A stretch of 64,000 nt of DNA, from assembly GCA_963704515.1 (NCBI GenBank), contig OY969913.1:1302001-1366000 (forward strand). The letters are read 5' to 3'. Numbering within the stretch: the stretch's first letter is position 1; the number at the start of each line of letters is the position of its first letter. This DNA is from VRUE01 sp963704515. Its GTDB lineage: Bacteria; Actinomycetota; Thermoleophilia; Solirubrobacterales; 70-9. Below are positions 39,879-49,056 of this stretch, one piece after another. Below the pieces are notes generated by a model. It saw only the letters and a list, made by a program, of their open reading frames with translations, did no database searches and was not told the origin of the DNA. The translations under genes were made by a program, and so were the position numbers.

Positions 39879-41170
39879 CCGACGCCGGCCCCGACCTTCC
39901 CGGCCCGTTCGCGGTCGGCCGCTACGCGCGCAAGCTGCAGGAGGAGATGCGCAAGCGGGCCCGGGTCCTGCTGGTCGGCGAGGTGACCGGGATCGGGCGC
40001 AGCAAGGTGCAGGCCTACTTCGAGCTGCGCGATGCCGAGGGCGCGGTGCCCTGCGCGATCTGGCTCGACGACCTGGAGAAGGCCGGGCTGCCCGAGGGCG
40101 GTCTGCGCGACGGGGCTGAAGTGGTGATCGCCGGCGGGCCCGACTACTACCCCGGCGGCGGCCAGGCCTCGCCCAGCTTCTCCTTCCGGGCGACTCACGT
40201 GCGGCTCGCCGGTGAGGGTGACCTGCTGGCGCGGCTCGAGGCGCTGCGCAAGCAGCTCCGCTCAGAGGGGCTGTTCGAGCTGCAGAAGCAGCTGGCGCGA
40301 CCGGCGCTGCCGAAGACGATCGGCGTGGTCACGGCGGAGTCGGGGGCGGCGCGGCGCGACCTGCTGGCCGGGCTTGAGCGGCGCGGCTGGCGGGGCACGG
40401 TGGTCTGGGGCTTCGCCCCGGTGCAGGACCGCCGCGCGGCGCCGGCGGTCACCGCCGCGATCCAGGACCTTGCTGCCCAGCCGAGCGTCGAGGCGATCGT
40501 CGTCACCCGCGGCGGCGGCAGCCTCGCCGACCTCTGGGCCTTCTGCGACGAGACGCTCTGCCGCACGGTGGCGATGCTGCGCGTGCCGGTGATCAGCGCG
40601 GTAGGCCACGAGCGCGACTCGACCCTGATCGACGACGTCGCCGCGGTCGCCTGCTCGACCCCGACCCACGCGGCCGAGGCGGCGGTGCCGCTCGACTGCC
40701 GCGCGGCGCGGGCGTCGCTGGCGCGCGCCGGCTCCTCGCTGCGGCGCGCGGCGGACTCCGCCGTGGGCGCCCGCACCCCGCACCTCGTCGCCCTGGCGCG
40801 CGGCCCGGCCCGGGCCCTGCGCCGCGAGCGGCTGGCGCTCAACCAGAAGACGCGCGAGGTTCGCGCCGCCTCCGAGCGGGGGATCGCCGAGCGGCTCGGC
40901 TTCCAGCGGCGGCTGGCGGCGGTTGTCCTGGAGCGCGCGCGCCGCCGCGCCGCCGGGCCGGAGATGGAGAGCCGCCGCGAGGCCCTGCGCCGCGCCGCGG
41001 TCGCCCTGCGCGCCCACGAGCCCGAGCGCACTCTGGAGCGCGGCTACGCCCTGGTCGAGGCGGGGGAGGGGGAGCCGCTGACCAGCGCCGCCGACGCGGT
41101 CGCCGCCCGCCACGTCAGACTGCGCTTCGCCGACGGCAAGGTCGGCGCCGAGATCGAGCAACCAGATTGA
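39848..41170 (+). CDS. xseA: Exodeoxyribonuclease VII large subunit
   Basis: 440 residues. N-terminal OB-fold (ARVLLVGEVTGIGRSKVQAYFELRD), then the catalytic domain with PKTIGVVTAESGAARRD, VTRGGGSLADLWAFCDE and SAVGHERDSTLIDDVAA. A helical coiled-coil region leads to the C-terminal TLERGYALVE strand. It degrades single-stranded DNA in both directions together with XseB, whose gene follows with a TTGA overlap. Confidence 0.94.
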   Translation: MGQALEPHRIADAGPDLPGPFAVGRYARKLQEEMRKRARVLLVGEVTGIGRSKVQAYFELRDAEGAVPCAIWLDDLEKAGLPEGGLRDGAEVVIAGGPDYYPGGGQASPSFSFRATHVRLAGEGDLLARLEALRKQLRSEGLFELQKQLARPALPKTIGVVTAESGAARRDLLAGLERRGWRGTVVWGFAPVQDRRAAPAVTAAIQDLAAQPSVEAIVVTRGGGSLADLWAFCDETLCRTVAMLRVPVISAVGHERDSTLIDDVAAVACSTPTHAAEAAVPLDCRAARASLARAGSSLRRAADSAVGARTPHLVALARGPARALRRERLALNQKTREVRAASERGIAERLGFQRRLAAVVLERARRRAAGPEMESRREALRRAAVALRAHEPERTLERGYALVEAGEGEPLTSAADAVAARHVRLRFADGKVGAEIEQPD

Positions 41171-41403
41171 GCGAGAAACCCGAGAGCTACGAGGCCGCGG
41201 TCGAGCGGCTGGAGCAGATCATCGACCGGCTCGACTCCGGCCAGGCCGGCCTGCGCGAGACCCTCGACCTCTGCCGCGAGGGCCGCGACCTGGTCACCTA
41301 CTGCACGGCAGAGCTCGACGCGGTCGGCGAGAGTCTCAACGAGCTGAAGCTGGATGAGCTGGCGGCGAAGCTGGCCTCCTCGGCGGATTCCGGGGCGTCG
41401 TGA
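41167..41403 (+). CDS. xseB: Exodeoxyribonuclease VII small subunit
   Basis: 78 residues, TTG start at 41167 overlapping the xseA stop as TTGA. Family signature: ESYEAAVERLEQIIDRLDSG and LRETLDLCREGRDLVTYC. Several copies coat the helical arm of XseA. Confidence 0.93.
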   Translation: MSEKPESYEAAVERLEQIIDRLDSGQAGLRETLDLCREGRDLVTYCTAELDAVGESLNELKLDELAAKLASSADSGAS

Positions 41404-41449
41404 CGTAGAGTCCCCTGTTCGATCTCTGACCCCCCACAAGGAGGAATGA

Positions 41450-42115
41450 ATGAAGGGTCTCATGTCTCGTCGGCCCTCGCCGGCACTCGTTGTTGCGGTT
41501 GTCGCCCTCGTCGTCGCCATGTTCGGCACGGCCTACGCCGCGACGCAGCTGCCGAAGAACAGCGTCGGCACCAAGCAGCTCAAGGCCAACGCGGTTACGA
41601 CCGCCAAGGTCAAGAAGAACGCGATCACCACGGCGAAGATCAAGAAGAACGCGGTCACCGGCGCCAAGGTGAAGAACCAGTCGCTCACCGGTGCCGATAT
41701 CAATCTCAGCACGCTGGGAACGGTCCCATCCGCCCAGATTGCGAATTCCCTGGTTGCGCCCGAAGCGATTCATCTCGTAGGCGCCCCCGGTGAGCCACCC
41801 TTCGAAAATGGCGGCAAGAACATCCCTGGCGAAGGTGGGATCAACTTTGCGCCGGCTGGCTTTTACAAGGATCACGACGGGGTGGTGCATCTGGAAGGCG
41901 TCGTCGAATCAGGTGAAGAACTTCCCGTCGTCTTCAAGTTGCCGCCGGGATTTCGGCCGGCAAGCGGGATCACTCAGATCTTCGAAGGCGGTGGCACCGG
42001 AGTGCTTATTTTTGGGGACAACGTGAATCTCTCCGGACTCGACCTCAGTGGCGCTGTTCTGGTGGAGGGCAGTGGGGCGATTCTCAGCGGCGTTACCTTC
42101 AGGGCCCAGAGCTGA
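41450..42115 (+). CDS. Exported protein with RPSPA-type N-terminus and ten-residue repeats
   Basis: 221 residues, ATG preceded by AAGGAGG (41439-41445). N-terminus RRPSPALVVAVVALVVAMFG then TAYAA as in the proteins at 15687 and 51550. Residues 38-85 are five decapeptide repeats of the kind N-A-V-T-T-A-K-V-K-K, which could form a small stacked beta structure. The C-terminal domain (about 120-221) is beta-rich and without cysteines. Likely surface-exposed; function unknown. Its TGA overlaps the probable CTG start of the next gene. Confidence 0.7.
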   Translation: MKGLMSRRPSPALVVAVVALVVAMFGTAYAATQLPKNSVGTKQLKANAVTTAKVKKNAITTAKIKKNAVTGAKVKNQSLTGADINLSTLGTVPSAQIANSLVAPEAIHLVGAPGEPPFENGGKNIPGEGGINFAPAGFYKDHDGVVHLEGVVESGEELPVVFKLPPGFRPASGITQIFEGGGTGVLIFGDNVNLSGLDLSGAVLVEGSGAILSGVTFRAQS

Positions 42116-42576
42116 TTCGAGAGCCTCGGCATAGGGCGCTCTTTCTGGCGGTCCTGGCTTCCGCCACCGCACTCCTCGTGGGGTGCGGTGGCGGTCAGGA
42201 CCGTGGGTCCGCCCCCAGCGCTCAGCCGGCCGGCAGCGCATCGCAAGCGGCTAGGCATTCGGGTGGGTCTACGGCAGGCGTTGCGACGGGCGCCGCGCGC
42301 CGGACCCCCAAGGTCACCAAGCGAGTAGGCCGCCCCAGGGGCGCGCGCAAGTTGGCACCGACACCGCGAAACGTCGAAGTTTCAAGCCCCCCCTTGCGTG
42401 CGGTCCTAACCAAGATCCGGCGGCATCTCGCCACGGATCCCGGGTCGGGGCCAATCCACGCTGTCAAGCAGGCGCTTTCGCAGGTCTCCGGCACTCAAGA
42501 CAAGTCGCCCAAGTCCGATTCGTCACCCGGGCATCGTGTCGTCGCCGAAGCACTTGAACAGCTGGAAGAGCGCTAA
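42112..42576 (+). CDS. Putative lipoprotein with probable CTG start
   Basis: About 154 residues. The frame encodes a textbook lipoprotein signal (RHRALFLAVLASATALLVGC, then a Gly-rich linker) upstream of the first ATG/GTG/TTG, which is the GTG at 42178 just two codons before the lipobox Cys. No ATG, GTG or TTG lies between the preceding in-frame stop and that GTG. CTG at 42112 overlaps the upstream TGA as CTGA, parallel to the TTGA and GTGA overlaps elsewhere; ATT at 42115 is the other option. The mature part is basic and of low complexity, then helical. Confidence 0.55.
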   Translation: MIREPRHRALFLAVLASATALLVGCGGGQDRGSAPSAQPAGSASQAARHSGGSTAGVATGAARRTPKVTKRVGRPRGARKLAPTPRNVEVSSPPLRAVLTKIRRHLATDPGSGPIHAVKQALSQVSGTQDKSPKSDSSPGHRVVAEALEQLEER

Positions 42577-45500
42577 CCCCGCCGACTCCGCGACGACGCC
42601 TCACCCGGGCCGACCTCGGTAATCGCATGCTCGAGGCGCTGCCGGGCGGCATCGAGATCTGGCGGTGTCCAGGTCGACGACACCGGCTCCTCGGGCCGCT
42701 CGAGGAAGACGTAGGCGAGCTCGACCTCTTGCGCCTGTCTGGCCTCGGCTACGGCCAGCGCGTAGATCGATTGCTGAATCTCGTAGCCGGCGGCCAGCTT
42801 GGCGATCGAGGACCCGGCGACGCGGTCGGTCTTGTAGTCGACGATCAGCGGCGGTCTGTCGGGTTCCTCGACCAGGAGGTCGATCGAGCCGCGCAGGACG
42901 GTGCCGGCGACTTCGGCCAGGAGGGGGACCTCGGCGCGGCTGTTCGCATCGCGGATGCGCTCGGCGAAGAAGCGGGAAGCGAGCCAGGCGCGCAGCGGGG
43001 CGAGCAGCGCCTCCTCGTCGAGGCCCTCTCCGGCGCTCACCTCGGCTGAGCGCGCCACGCGGTGGACCAGCTCCGGCGGGGGCACCTGCCAGCCGTTGGC
43101 CTGGCTCCACTCGAGCAGCAAGTGGACGGCGCGGCCCCGCACCAGCCCGCCGCCGGTTCGCCGCGCCTCACCGTCATCGCTCAGCACCCGCTCGGTCTCG
43201 ACCAGCCCTTCGCGGGCTTCCTCGGTCTGGGTCGAGATCGCGGTGTAGGAAAGGTGGCGCCTGGCAGGCCCGGGCGGGGTGGGGCTGACCAGCGGCGCCG
43301 GGCCGCTGCCGTGGTCGCGCGCCGCTGTCGCCTCGCGCTGCACTTCTGCCAACCTCTCGGCCTGCTCGTCCGAAGCGGGATTGGCGCGCACCGCGATCTC
43401 CGAGGGGGCGAAGGTCGCCTCCAGTCCGGGCCGCGGCTCGGGCGCCGGCACGGCGACGCGCGAGTCGCCCTCGCGCTCGATCCCGAAGCCCTCGACGATC
43501 CGCTCGATCACCGGCCGCCCGGCGGTCTGCCGGGACGGGGGAGAGGGCTGGACCACGCCGCTGAGCAGCAGCCGCTCGCGCGCCCGGGTCATCGCCACGT
43601 GGAAGAGGCGCAGCTCCTCTGCCGCTTCGCGCTGCTGTCCCTCCTCGCCGAGTTCGCGCTGGTCGTAGAGGTTGACGGCGCGGGCGCCGAGGCGGCGCAG
43701 CTGCATCCCGACCCGCGGCGCCTGCGGCTCGTGGCCGAGGGTCAGCGGGGGGGTGCGGGTGGCGGCCAGCAGAGGGCGCGAGAGGTGGGGGATCGCGACG
43801 ACGTCGAACTCGAGGCCCTTGGCGCTGTGCACGGTCATGATCCGCACGCCCTCGTGGCCCTCGACCGCGGTCGCCGCCTGGGCATCGGCGTCCGCGTCGG
43901 CGCGCGCCGACAGGAACTCGAGCAGGCCGCGCAGGTCCGGCCCCTCGACCGACTCGAACTGGGCGGCGAGGCGCATCAGCTTGCGCACGTTGGCGAAGCG
44001 GGCCTCGCCGCTGGGGCGCATCAGCATCGCCAGGTCGTAGCCGGTCTCGGTCACCGCGGCGTCGATCAGGCCGGCGAGAGGGAGCGCGGCGGCGCGGCGG
44101 CGCAGGTCTTCCACGGTGGTCGCGAAGCAGCGCAGCAGGGCGCGCTCGGTCTCGGGGATCTGGGCCAGTCGCCCGGCGTCGATCCCCTCGTCCTCTTCCA
44201 GGCCGGCGGCCTGCCCGACCGCCGGCCAGAGGTGCCGGCCGCGGCCCGCCGCCGCACGCAGCAGCCAGAGCGTGTCCGGCGCGACGCCACAGGCTGGGGA
44301 GGCGAGCGCGCCGAGCAGCGCCTGGTCGTCGAGCGGGTTGGCGATCGTCGCCAGCAGCGCGCAGACGTCGGCCACCTGTTGCTGGGACCAGTAGCCGCGG
44401 CCGCCGACCACGTAGGGACGCAGCCCCGCCCGCTCGAGCGAGTCCTCGTGGGCGTCGAGCCGGGTGAAGGCGCGCAGCAGAACGACCATCGAGCTCGGTT
44501 CGACGCCGCCGTCCGCGAGCTCGCGCAGGCGTTGGGCGAGGAAGCGCGCCTCGGCCAGCTGGTTGGTCGGCGTGCGCGCGTCGGTGAGCGGTTCGAGTCG
44601 CTCGCGGCGCTCGTCCCAGCCCTCGCGCCCGGTGAGCAGCAGCTCGACCGCCGGGCCCTCGCCGCTCGGCGCCGACGCGATCGGCGCGGCGCCGACCCGC
44701 AGCGGCGCGTACTCGGCCAGCAGGCGCTCGCCGATCGCGTTGACGGCGCCGATCACCTCGGGCCGCGAGCGGAAGTTGCCGCTCAGCGGGATCGCCTCGC
44801 CGCCGGTCCCGGCGGCGATCGCGGCGCGCTGTTCGCGGAAGACGTCGAGGTCGGCGTGGCGGAAGCCGTAGATCGATTGCAGCTCGTCGCCGACGACCAT
44901 CAGCTGCGTGCGCGCCCCGCGCAGCGCCTCGATCAGGCGCAGCTGCAGCCGGTTGGTGTCCTGGAACTCGTCGACCAGGATGTGGACGAAGCGTTCGCCG
45001 TAGGCGGCGGCGATCTCGTCCTGCCCGAGCAGCCGCACGGCGAGCAGCTGGAGGTCCTCGAAGTCGATTCCGGCGCGCCGCCGCTTGGCGGCTTCGAAGC
45101 GCTCGGAGAAGAGCCGCAGCAGCTCGCCGACGTGCCGGTAGGCGAGGCCGCCCTCGCCCGCCTCGGCGACCCGGCTGACCGCCGTCTCGATCGCCTCGCG
45201 GTAGGCGGCGAGCGGCTTGGCCCTGCTCTTCGTTCGCAGCGCCGCGACCTGGTCGAGGCTCGGCATCGCCTCGTTGCGGAGGACGCCGAGCGCCCGTTCG
45301 AGGTCATCGTGCCCGTTGCCGCCGGGCTTCAGCTCGGCGAGCGCCTCGACCGCCGCCGCCTCGGCCTCGCGCAGCGCTGCCTCCGCATCCGGCGCCGGCG
45401 GCTCGGGCAGCAGCGGTTCGGCCTCGCCGCGGCTGCGCAGCTCGGCGTGGACGCCGAGCACCATGGCGCGCAGGCCGCCGAGGTCGAAGGCGGCGACCGT

Positions 45501-45962
45501 GCGCTCACGGTCGCGCTCTCCGCCGGCCAGGAACGCCGCCAGCGCCTCGTCGAAAGCCTCGCCGGCGGCCCGCTCGGCCTCCGGCGCGTCGAGCACGCGG
45601 AAGCGCGGGTCGATCCCGACGGCGACCGGGTGGGAGGAGAGCAGCCGGTTGCAGAAGCCGTGGATCGTCGTCACCCAGGCGCCGCCGAGCCGCGGCAGCA
45701 GCTCGCGGGCGCGCTCCGAGCCGGCTGCCGCCCGACGCTCGATCTCGGCCCGGATGCGCTGGCGCAGCTCCGCCGCCGCCTTGTCGGTGAAGGTGAAGGC
45801 GAGGATCGCGTCCGGCCCGACGCCCACCTCGCAGACCAGCCGACAGTAGCGCTCGACCATCACCCCGGTCTTGCCGGTGCCGGCGCCCGCCTCGACCATC
45901 ACCTCGGCGGCCGTCGCCTCGATCGCGGCGCGCTGCTCGGGCGTGGGCTGCCGCTCGTTCAC
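42573..45962 (-). CDS. addA: AddA-type helicase-nuclease (UvrD/RecB family)
   Basis: 1129 residues. SF1 helicase with Walker A GAGTGKT (26-32), FTFTDKAAAELRQRI, DEFQDTNRLQLRLIEAL (Walker B), VVGDELQSIYGFRHAD and VRIMTVHSAKGLEFDVV. A C-terminal RecB-like PD-(D/E)xK nuclease has GSIDLLVEEPDRPPLIVDYKTD and QQSIYALAV. With the AddB-like partner it resects double-strand ends for recombination. Its ATG overlaps the upstream stop as ATGA. The 3' end overlaps the convergent lipoprotein gene by 4 bases. Confidence 0.88.
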   Translation of the reverse strand: MNERQPTPEQRAAIEATAAEVMVEAGAGTGKTGVMVERYCRLVCEVGVGPDAILAFTFTDKAAAELRQRIRAEIERRAAAGSERARELLPRLGGAWVTTIHGFCNRLLSSHPVAVGIDPRFRVLDAPEAERAAGEAFDEALAAFLAGGERDRERTVAAFDLGGLRAMVLGVHAELRSRGEAEPLLPEPPAPDAEAALREAEAAAVEALAELKPGGNGHDDLERALGVLRNEAMPSLDQVAALRTKSRAKPLAAYREAIETAVSRVAEAGEGGLAYRHVGELLRLFSERFEAAKRRRAGIDFEDLQLLAVRLLGQDEIAAAYGERFVHILVDEFQDTNRLQLRLIEALRGARTQLMVVGDELQSIYGFRHADLDVFREQRAAIAAGTGGEAIPLSGNFRSRPEVIGAVNAIGERLLAEYAPLRVGAAPIASAPSGEGPAVELLLTGREGWDERRERLEPLTDARTPTNQLAEARFLAQRLRELADGGVEPSSMVVLLRAFTRLDAHEDSLERAGLRPYVVGGRGYWSQQQVADVCALLATIANPLDDQALLGALASPACGVAPDTLWLLRAAAGRGRHLWPAVGQAAGLEEDEGIDAGRLAQIPETERALLRCFATTVEDLRRRAAALPLAGLIDAAVTETGYDLAMLMRPSGEARFANVRKLMRLAAQFESVEGPDLRGLLEFLSARADADADAQAATAVEGHEGVRIMTVHSAKGLEFDVVAIPHLSRPLLAATRTPPLTLGHEPQAPRVGMQLRRLGARAVNLYDQRELGEEGQQREAAEELRLFHVAMTRARERLLLSGVVQPSPPSRQTAGRPVIERIVEGFGIEREGDSRVAVPAPEPRPGLEATFAPSEIAVRANPASDEQAERLAEVQREATAARDHGSGPAPLVSPTPPGPARRHLSYTAISTQTEEAREGLVETERVLSDDGEARRTGGGLVRGRAVHLLLEWSQANGWQVPPPELVHRVARSAEVSAGEGLDEEALLAPLRAWLASRFFAERIRDANSRAEVPLLAEVAGTVLRGSIDLLVEEPDRPPLIVDYKTDRVAGSSIAKLAAGYEIQQSIYALAVAEARQAQEVELAYVFLERPEEPVSSTWTPPDLDAARQRLEHAITEVGPGEASSRSRRG

Positions 45963-48958
45963 CGCTCGTCCTCGTCTTCGGGAAGCGGCTCGGCCGGGGC
46001 GCGGTCGCGGCGGCAGATCGGTGCGAACTCGCAGAAGGAGGGACAGACGCCGTGGTCGCGCAGGCCCGCGCGCGGGCCAGGATCGCGGTCGATCCCGCCG
46101 GTTCGCATGCGGGCGACGATCGCGCCGGCCCGGCGACGGGCGTCGTCGAGCAGCGCCTCGAACCCGTCCTCGTCGACCTTGTCGGTGCGCGAGAGGTTGT
46201 AGCCGGCGAGCTCGGCCGCGGCCGCCTCGAGCACGACCCCGCGCGGGCGCCGCTCCGCGGTCGCGCGCAGCGGGTGATAGAGGCCGCCGACCACCTCCGC
46301 GTCCCAGAGATCGGCGACCGCCAGCAGGTAGAGCTGCAACTGCAGCTTCGCCTCCTCCTCGAGCTTGTCGCGCGAGGTGACGTGGCCGGAGAGCTTGTAG
46401 TCGAGGACCAGCGCGCGGCCGTCGGGGGCGCGGTCGACGCGGTCGATCGCCCCGTGCAGGCGCCAGCCGTCGATCTCCAGGGCCGGCCGCTCGCTCTCCT
46501 CCGCGGCGGAGAACTCTGCCTCCAGCAGCCAGGGCTGGAAGCCGCCGTTCTCGCGGCTCGCCTCCTCGGCGAGGAAGCGGGCCAGCAGTCCCTCGATCCG
46601 GGCCAGCATCGCGCGCTCGGCCGGGTGGTCGCCGATCTCCCTCTCGATCGCGATCTCGGCGGTCAGCTCCGCCCCGCGGGCGGTCCAGGCGGCGAGCGCG
46701 CCGGGCCGGGGGAGAGGGTCCCCGCCGGGTCGCTCCTCATAAAGGCGGCAGAGGACCTCGTGGACGATGCCGCCCTGCAGCAGCGGGTCGGGCGGCGGGT
46801 CGAGCGGCTGCGGAGCGAGCTCGTGGGAGACGAACCAGCGGTAGGAGCAGACGTCGAAGCCCTCCAGCGTGGTGCCGCCGTAGGCGTCGACCGCGCCGAG
46901 CGCGTCGATCACCGCGGGGTTGGCGAGCGGTCCCGGCGCCCGGCTGGCCGCCTCGGCGGCGCGGGCCGCGTCCAGTCGCTGCCGCGCCCTGCCGGCGACA
47001 TCGTCCTCGACTCCGGCGAGCTCCAGCAGCAGCTCTTGATCGGCGCCCGTCCCGGCCGCCGCGACCGCCCGCGCCAGCTCGGTCTCCGACGGGGCGTCGC
47101 CGACCCGGGGGACGACCGCCGCCAGCGAGCGGCCGCGCACCTCGGGCTCACCCGGCCCAAGCAGCTGGGCGATCTCGTCGAGGAACGGCGAGGCCGCCTC
47201 GGCGCCACCGGCTTCGTCGCTGTTGCGGCAGGAAAGGTAGAGCCGGCGTCTTGGCAGGGCCAGGCAGGCATGGAAGAGGTAGCGCTCCTCGGCCTCGTTC
47301 TCATGCCGCGCCGGCAGGCCCAGCGAGGCGCGCTGGCGCTCGGAGAGGAAGGGGTCGGCCTGACCCGCGCCGCGCGGGAACTCGCCGTCCTGAAGCGAGG
47401 CGACGAACACGGTGTCGAAGCGCGCCGCACGCACGCGCCGCGGATCGGCGATCCGCACCCGCTTGCCGACCGGCCCGCTCCAGACTCGCACCGAGATCCC
47501 GGCCAGGGCCGCGCCGATCGAGTCGGGCGGGGGGGCGAGGCCGTCGAGCTCGGCGCGCTCGCCCAGAGCGGTGGCGATCGCGCCGCCGGCCCGCGCCTCG
47601 AGCTCCGATTCCGCCCGGGCGCCCATCGCCGCCGCGACCGCGCCGACTGCCCGGGCCAGGTCGGCCGGCCGGCTGGCCGCCTCGCGGATCCGGGCGACCG
47701 CCTCGGGCGGTCCGTCGTGTCGCTCTTCCCAGAGGCGCAGCGCCGACGCCGCGTCCCGCACCCGACCGCGGCGCAGGGCGCGCTCGAACCAGTCGACGGT
47801 CCGCGGCGCGATGCCGGAGGGGCCGCGCATGTAGCGCAGCAGCTGGGAGGCGCCGCCGCTGCCAAGTACCGCGTCAAGCAGCGCCAGCAGGCTGCCTCCC
47901 ACCGCGGTGGTGGCGACCGGCACCGCGGCCTCGAGGGCTACCGGCACCCCGTAGGACTCGAGCACCGAGGCGATCCCCGGGCCGCGGCGCGCCGGGTCGC
48001 GGACGACGATCGCGATCTCCTCGGGCGGTTCGCCGTCGGCCAGCAGCCGCGCGACCTCGATTCCGATCGCCTCGGCCTCGCCTCGCTCCCCGGCCGAGCG
48101 CAGGAAGACGAGGCTGCCGCCCGGCGCCATCGACCGCGGCTCGGCGGCGCCGAAGCTGCGCTCTAGATGGAAGAGGAGCGCCGACTCGGTGTTGGCCGGG
48201 TCTACTTCGGTCGGCACGACGTCCTCGATCCCAATCGTGCTCAGCGCCTCCAGCAGGGGCGCGTTGCGGGTCGCCAGGGCTGCGTGGTCCTCCTCGTAGG
48301 GCAGCGCCACGGTCACCTCGGTCGTCGCCGCCAGAGCCTCGATCAGGTCGAGCTGGTTGGGGGTCAGGTCGTCGAGGCCGTAGAGGAAGACCGGGCGCCG
48401 CCAGAAGCCGCCGCCGGCGCGCAGAAGCGCGATCGCCTCACGGGCGATGCCGTGTTGGTCGACCGTGTCGAGGCCGTCGCGCACCGCTGCGTAGGCCGTG
48501 AACAGGGCCGCGACGTCGCCGAGGTACGCCGAGCCCTCCAGCGTGCCCGCCGCCGCTTCGACGTCGGCCGGCTCGAGTCCCGCCCCCTGCAGCTCGCCGA
48601 GCAGCCGCTCGAGGGCGAAGGCGAAGCCGGGCTGGCGGGCGGAAGCGGCCAGCGGCCCGAGCCGCGCGCTGCGCTCGCCGACCGCGGCGGCAACGGCGCC
48701 GAGCCGCTGCGCGGGCGTCAGCGTCGTCCCCGGCGGGGCGCCAGCCGCCGTGGCGACCGCGCCGAACAGACCGCCGAAGGTCATCACGCCGGCGCCGAGC
48801 ACGGCGCCCTCGGCGCAGAGCTCACGCTCGAAGGCGTAGACGTCGTCGAGGGTCGGCACGACGAGCACCGGATCGCGCTCGAGAACGGCGAGCAGGCCGC
48901 GCCTGATCAGCCCGGCGCGGCCCGAGTTCGGCGGTCCCTGGATCAGCTTCAGCGCCAC
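45959..48958 (-). CDS. addB: AddB-type nuclease subunit (PD-(D/E)xK)
   Basis: 999 residues. The N-terminus has a decayed Walker A (GPPNSGRAG, no Lys), so it is probably not an ATPase. The C-terminal nuclease has HGAIDRVDRAPDGRALVLDYK and QLQLYLLAV. Cysteines at CSYRW and in CPSFCEFAPIC match the four ligands of the [4Fe-4S] staple of AddB nucleases. GTG start at 48958 is supported by TAGGGT exactly 6 nt upstream (48970-48965). Forms an operon with addA. Confidence 0.83.
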   Translation of the reverse strand: MALKLIQGPPNSGRAGLIRRGLLAVLERDPVLVVPTLDDVYAFERELCAEGAVLGAGVMTFGGLFGAVATAAGAPPGTTLTPAQRLGAVAAAVGERSARLGPLAASARQPGFAFALERLLGELQGAGLEPADVEAAAGTLEGSAYLGDVAALFTAYAAVRDGLDTVDQHGIAREAIALLRAGGGFWRRPVFLYGLDDLTPNQLDLIEALAATTEVTVALPYEEDHAALATRNAPLLEALSTIGIEDVVPTEVDPANTESALLFHLERSFGAAEPRSMAPGGSLVFLRSAGERGEAEAIGIEVARLLADGEPPEEIAIVVRDPARRGPGIASVLESYGVPVALEAAVPVATTAVGGSLLALLDAVLGSGGASQLLRYMRGPSGIAPRTVDWFERALRRGRVRDAASALRLWEERHDGPPEAVARIREAASRPADLARAVGAVAAAMGARAESELEARAGGAIATALGERAELDGLAPPPDSIGAALAGISVRVWSGPVGKRVRIADPRRVRAARFDTVFVASLQDGEFPRGAGQADPFLSERQRASLGLPARHENEAEERYLFHACLALPRRRLYLSCRNSDEAGGAEAASPFLDEIAQLLGPGEPEVRGRSLAAVVPRVGDAPSETELARAVAAAGTGADQELLLELAGVEDDVAGRARQRLDAARAAEAASRAPGPLANPAVIDALGAVDAYGGTTLEGFDVCSYRWFVSHELAPQPLDPPPDPLLQGGIVHEVLCRLYEERPGGDPLPRPGALAAWTARGAELTAEIAIEREIGDHPAERAMLARIEGLLARFLAEEASRENGGFQPWLLEAEFSAAEESERPALEIDGWRLHGAIDRVDRAPDGRALVLDYKLSGHVTSRDKLEEEAKLQLQLYLLAVADLWDAEVVGGLYHPLRATAERRPRGVVLEAAAAELAGYNLSRTDKVDEDGFEALLDDARRRAGAIVARMRTGGIDRDPGPRAGLRDHGVCPSFCEFAPICRRDRAPAEPLPEDEDER

Positions 48959-48964
48959 CTCCTC

Positions 48965-48970
48965 ACCCTA
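48965..48970 (-). promoter_or_regulatory. Candidate -10 element (TAGGGT) of addB-addA
   Basis: On the minus strand TAGGGT is followed by GAGGAG and then the GTG start, a 6-nt gap. GAGGAG could alternatively be a Shine-Dalgarno sequence, but its spacing to GTG is zero. Confidence 0.45.
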
Positions 48971-49056
48971 TGGGCGGACCCGGCGCGTACCCGCCGCAAA
49001 CTGCGGCATCTCAGCACCGCTTTGCCGTCTACCGCCCTCTCTAAATTGCCGACCCA

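Noticed and set aside
43062..46202. 1046-codon open frame antisense to addA
   Set aside because: Shadow of addA, with Arg/Gly/Ala-rich low-complexity translation and no plausible start.
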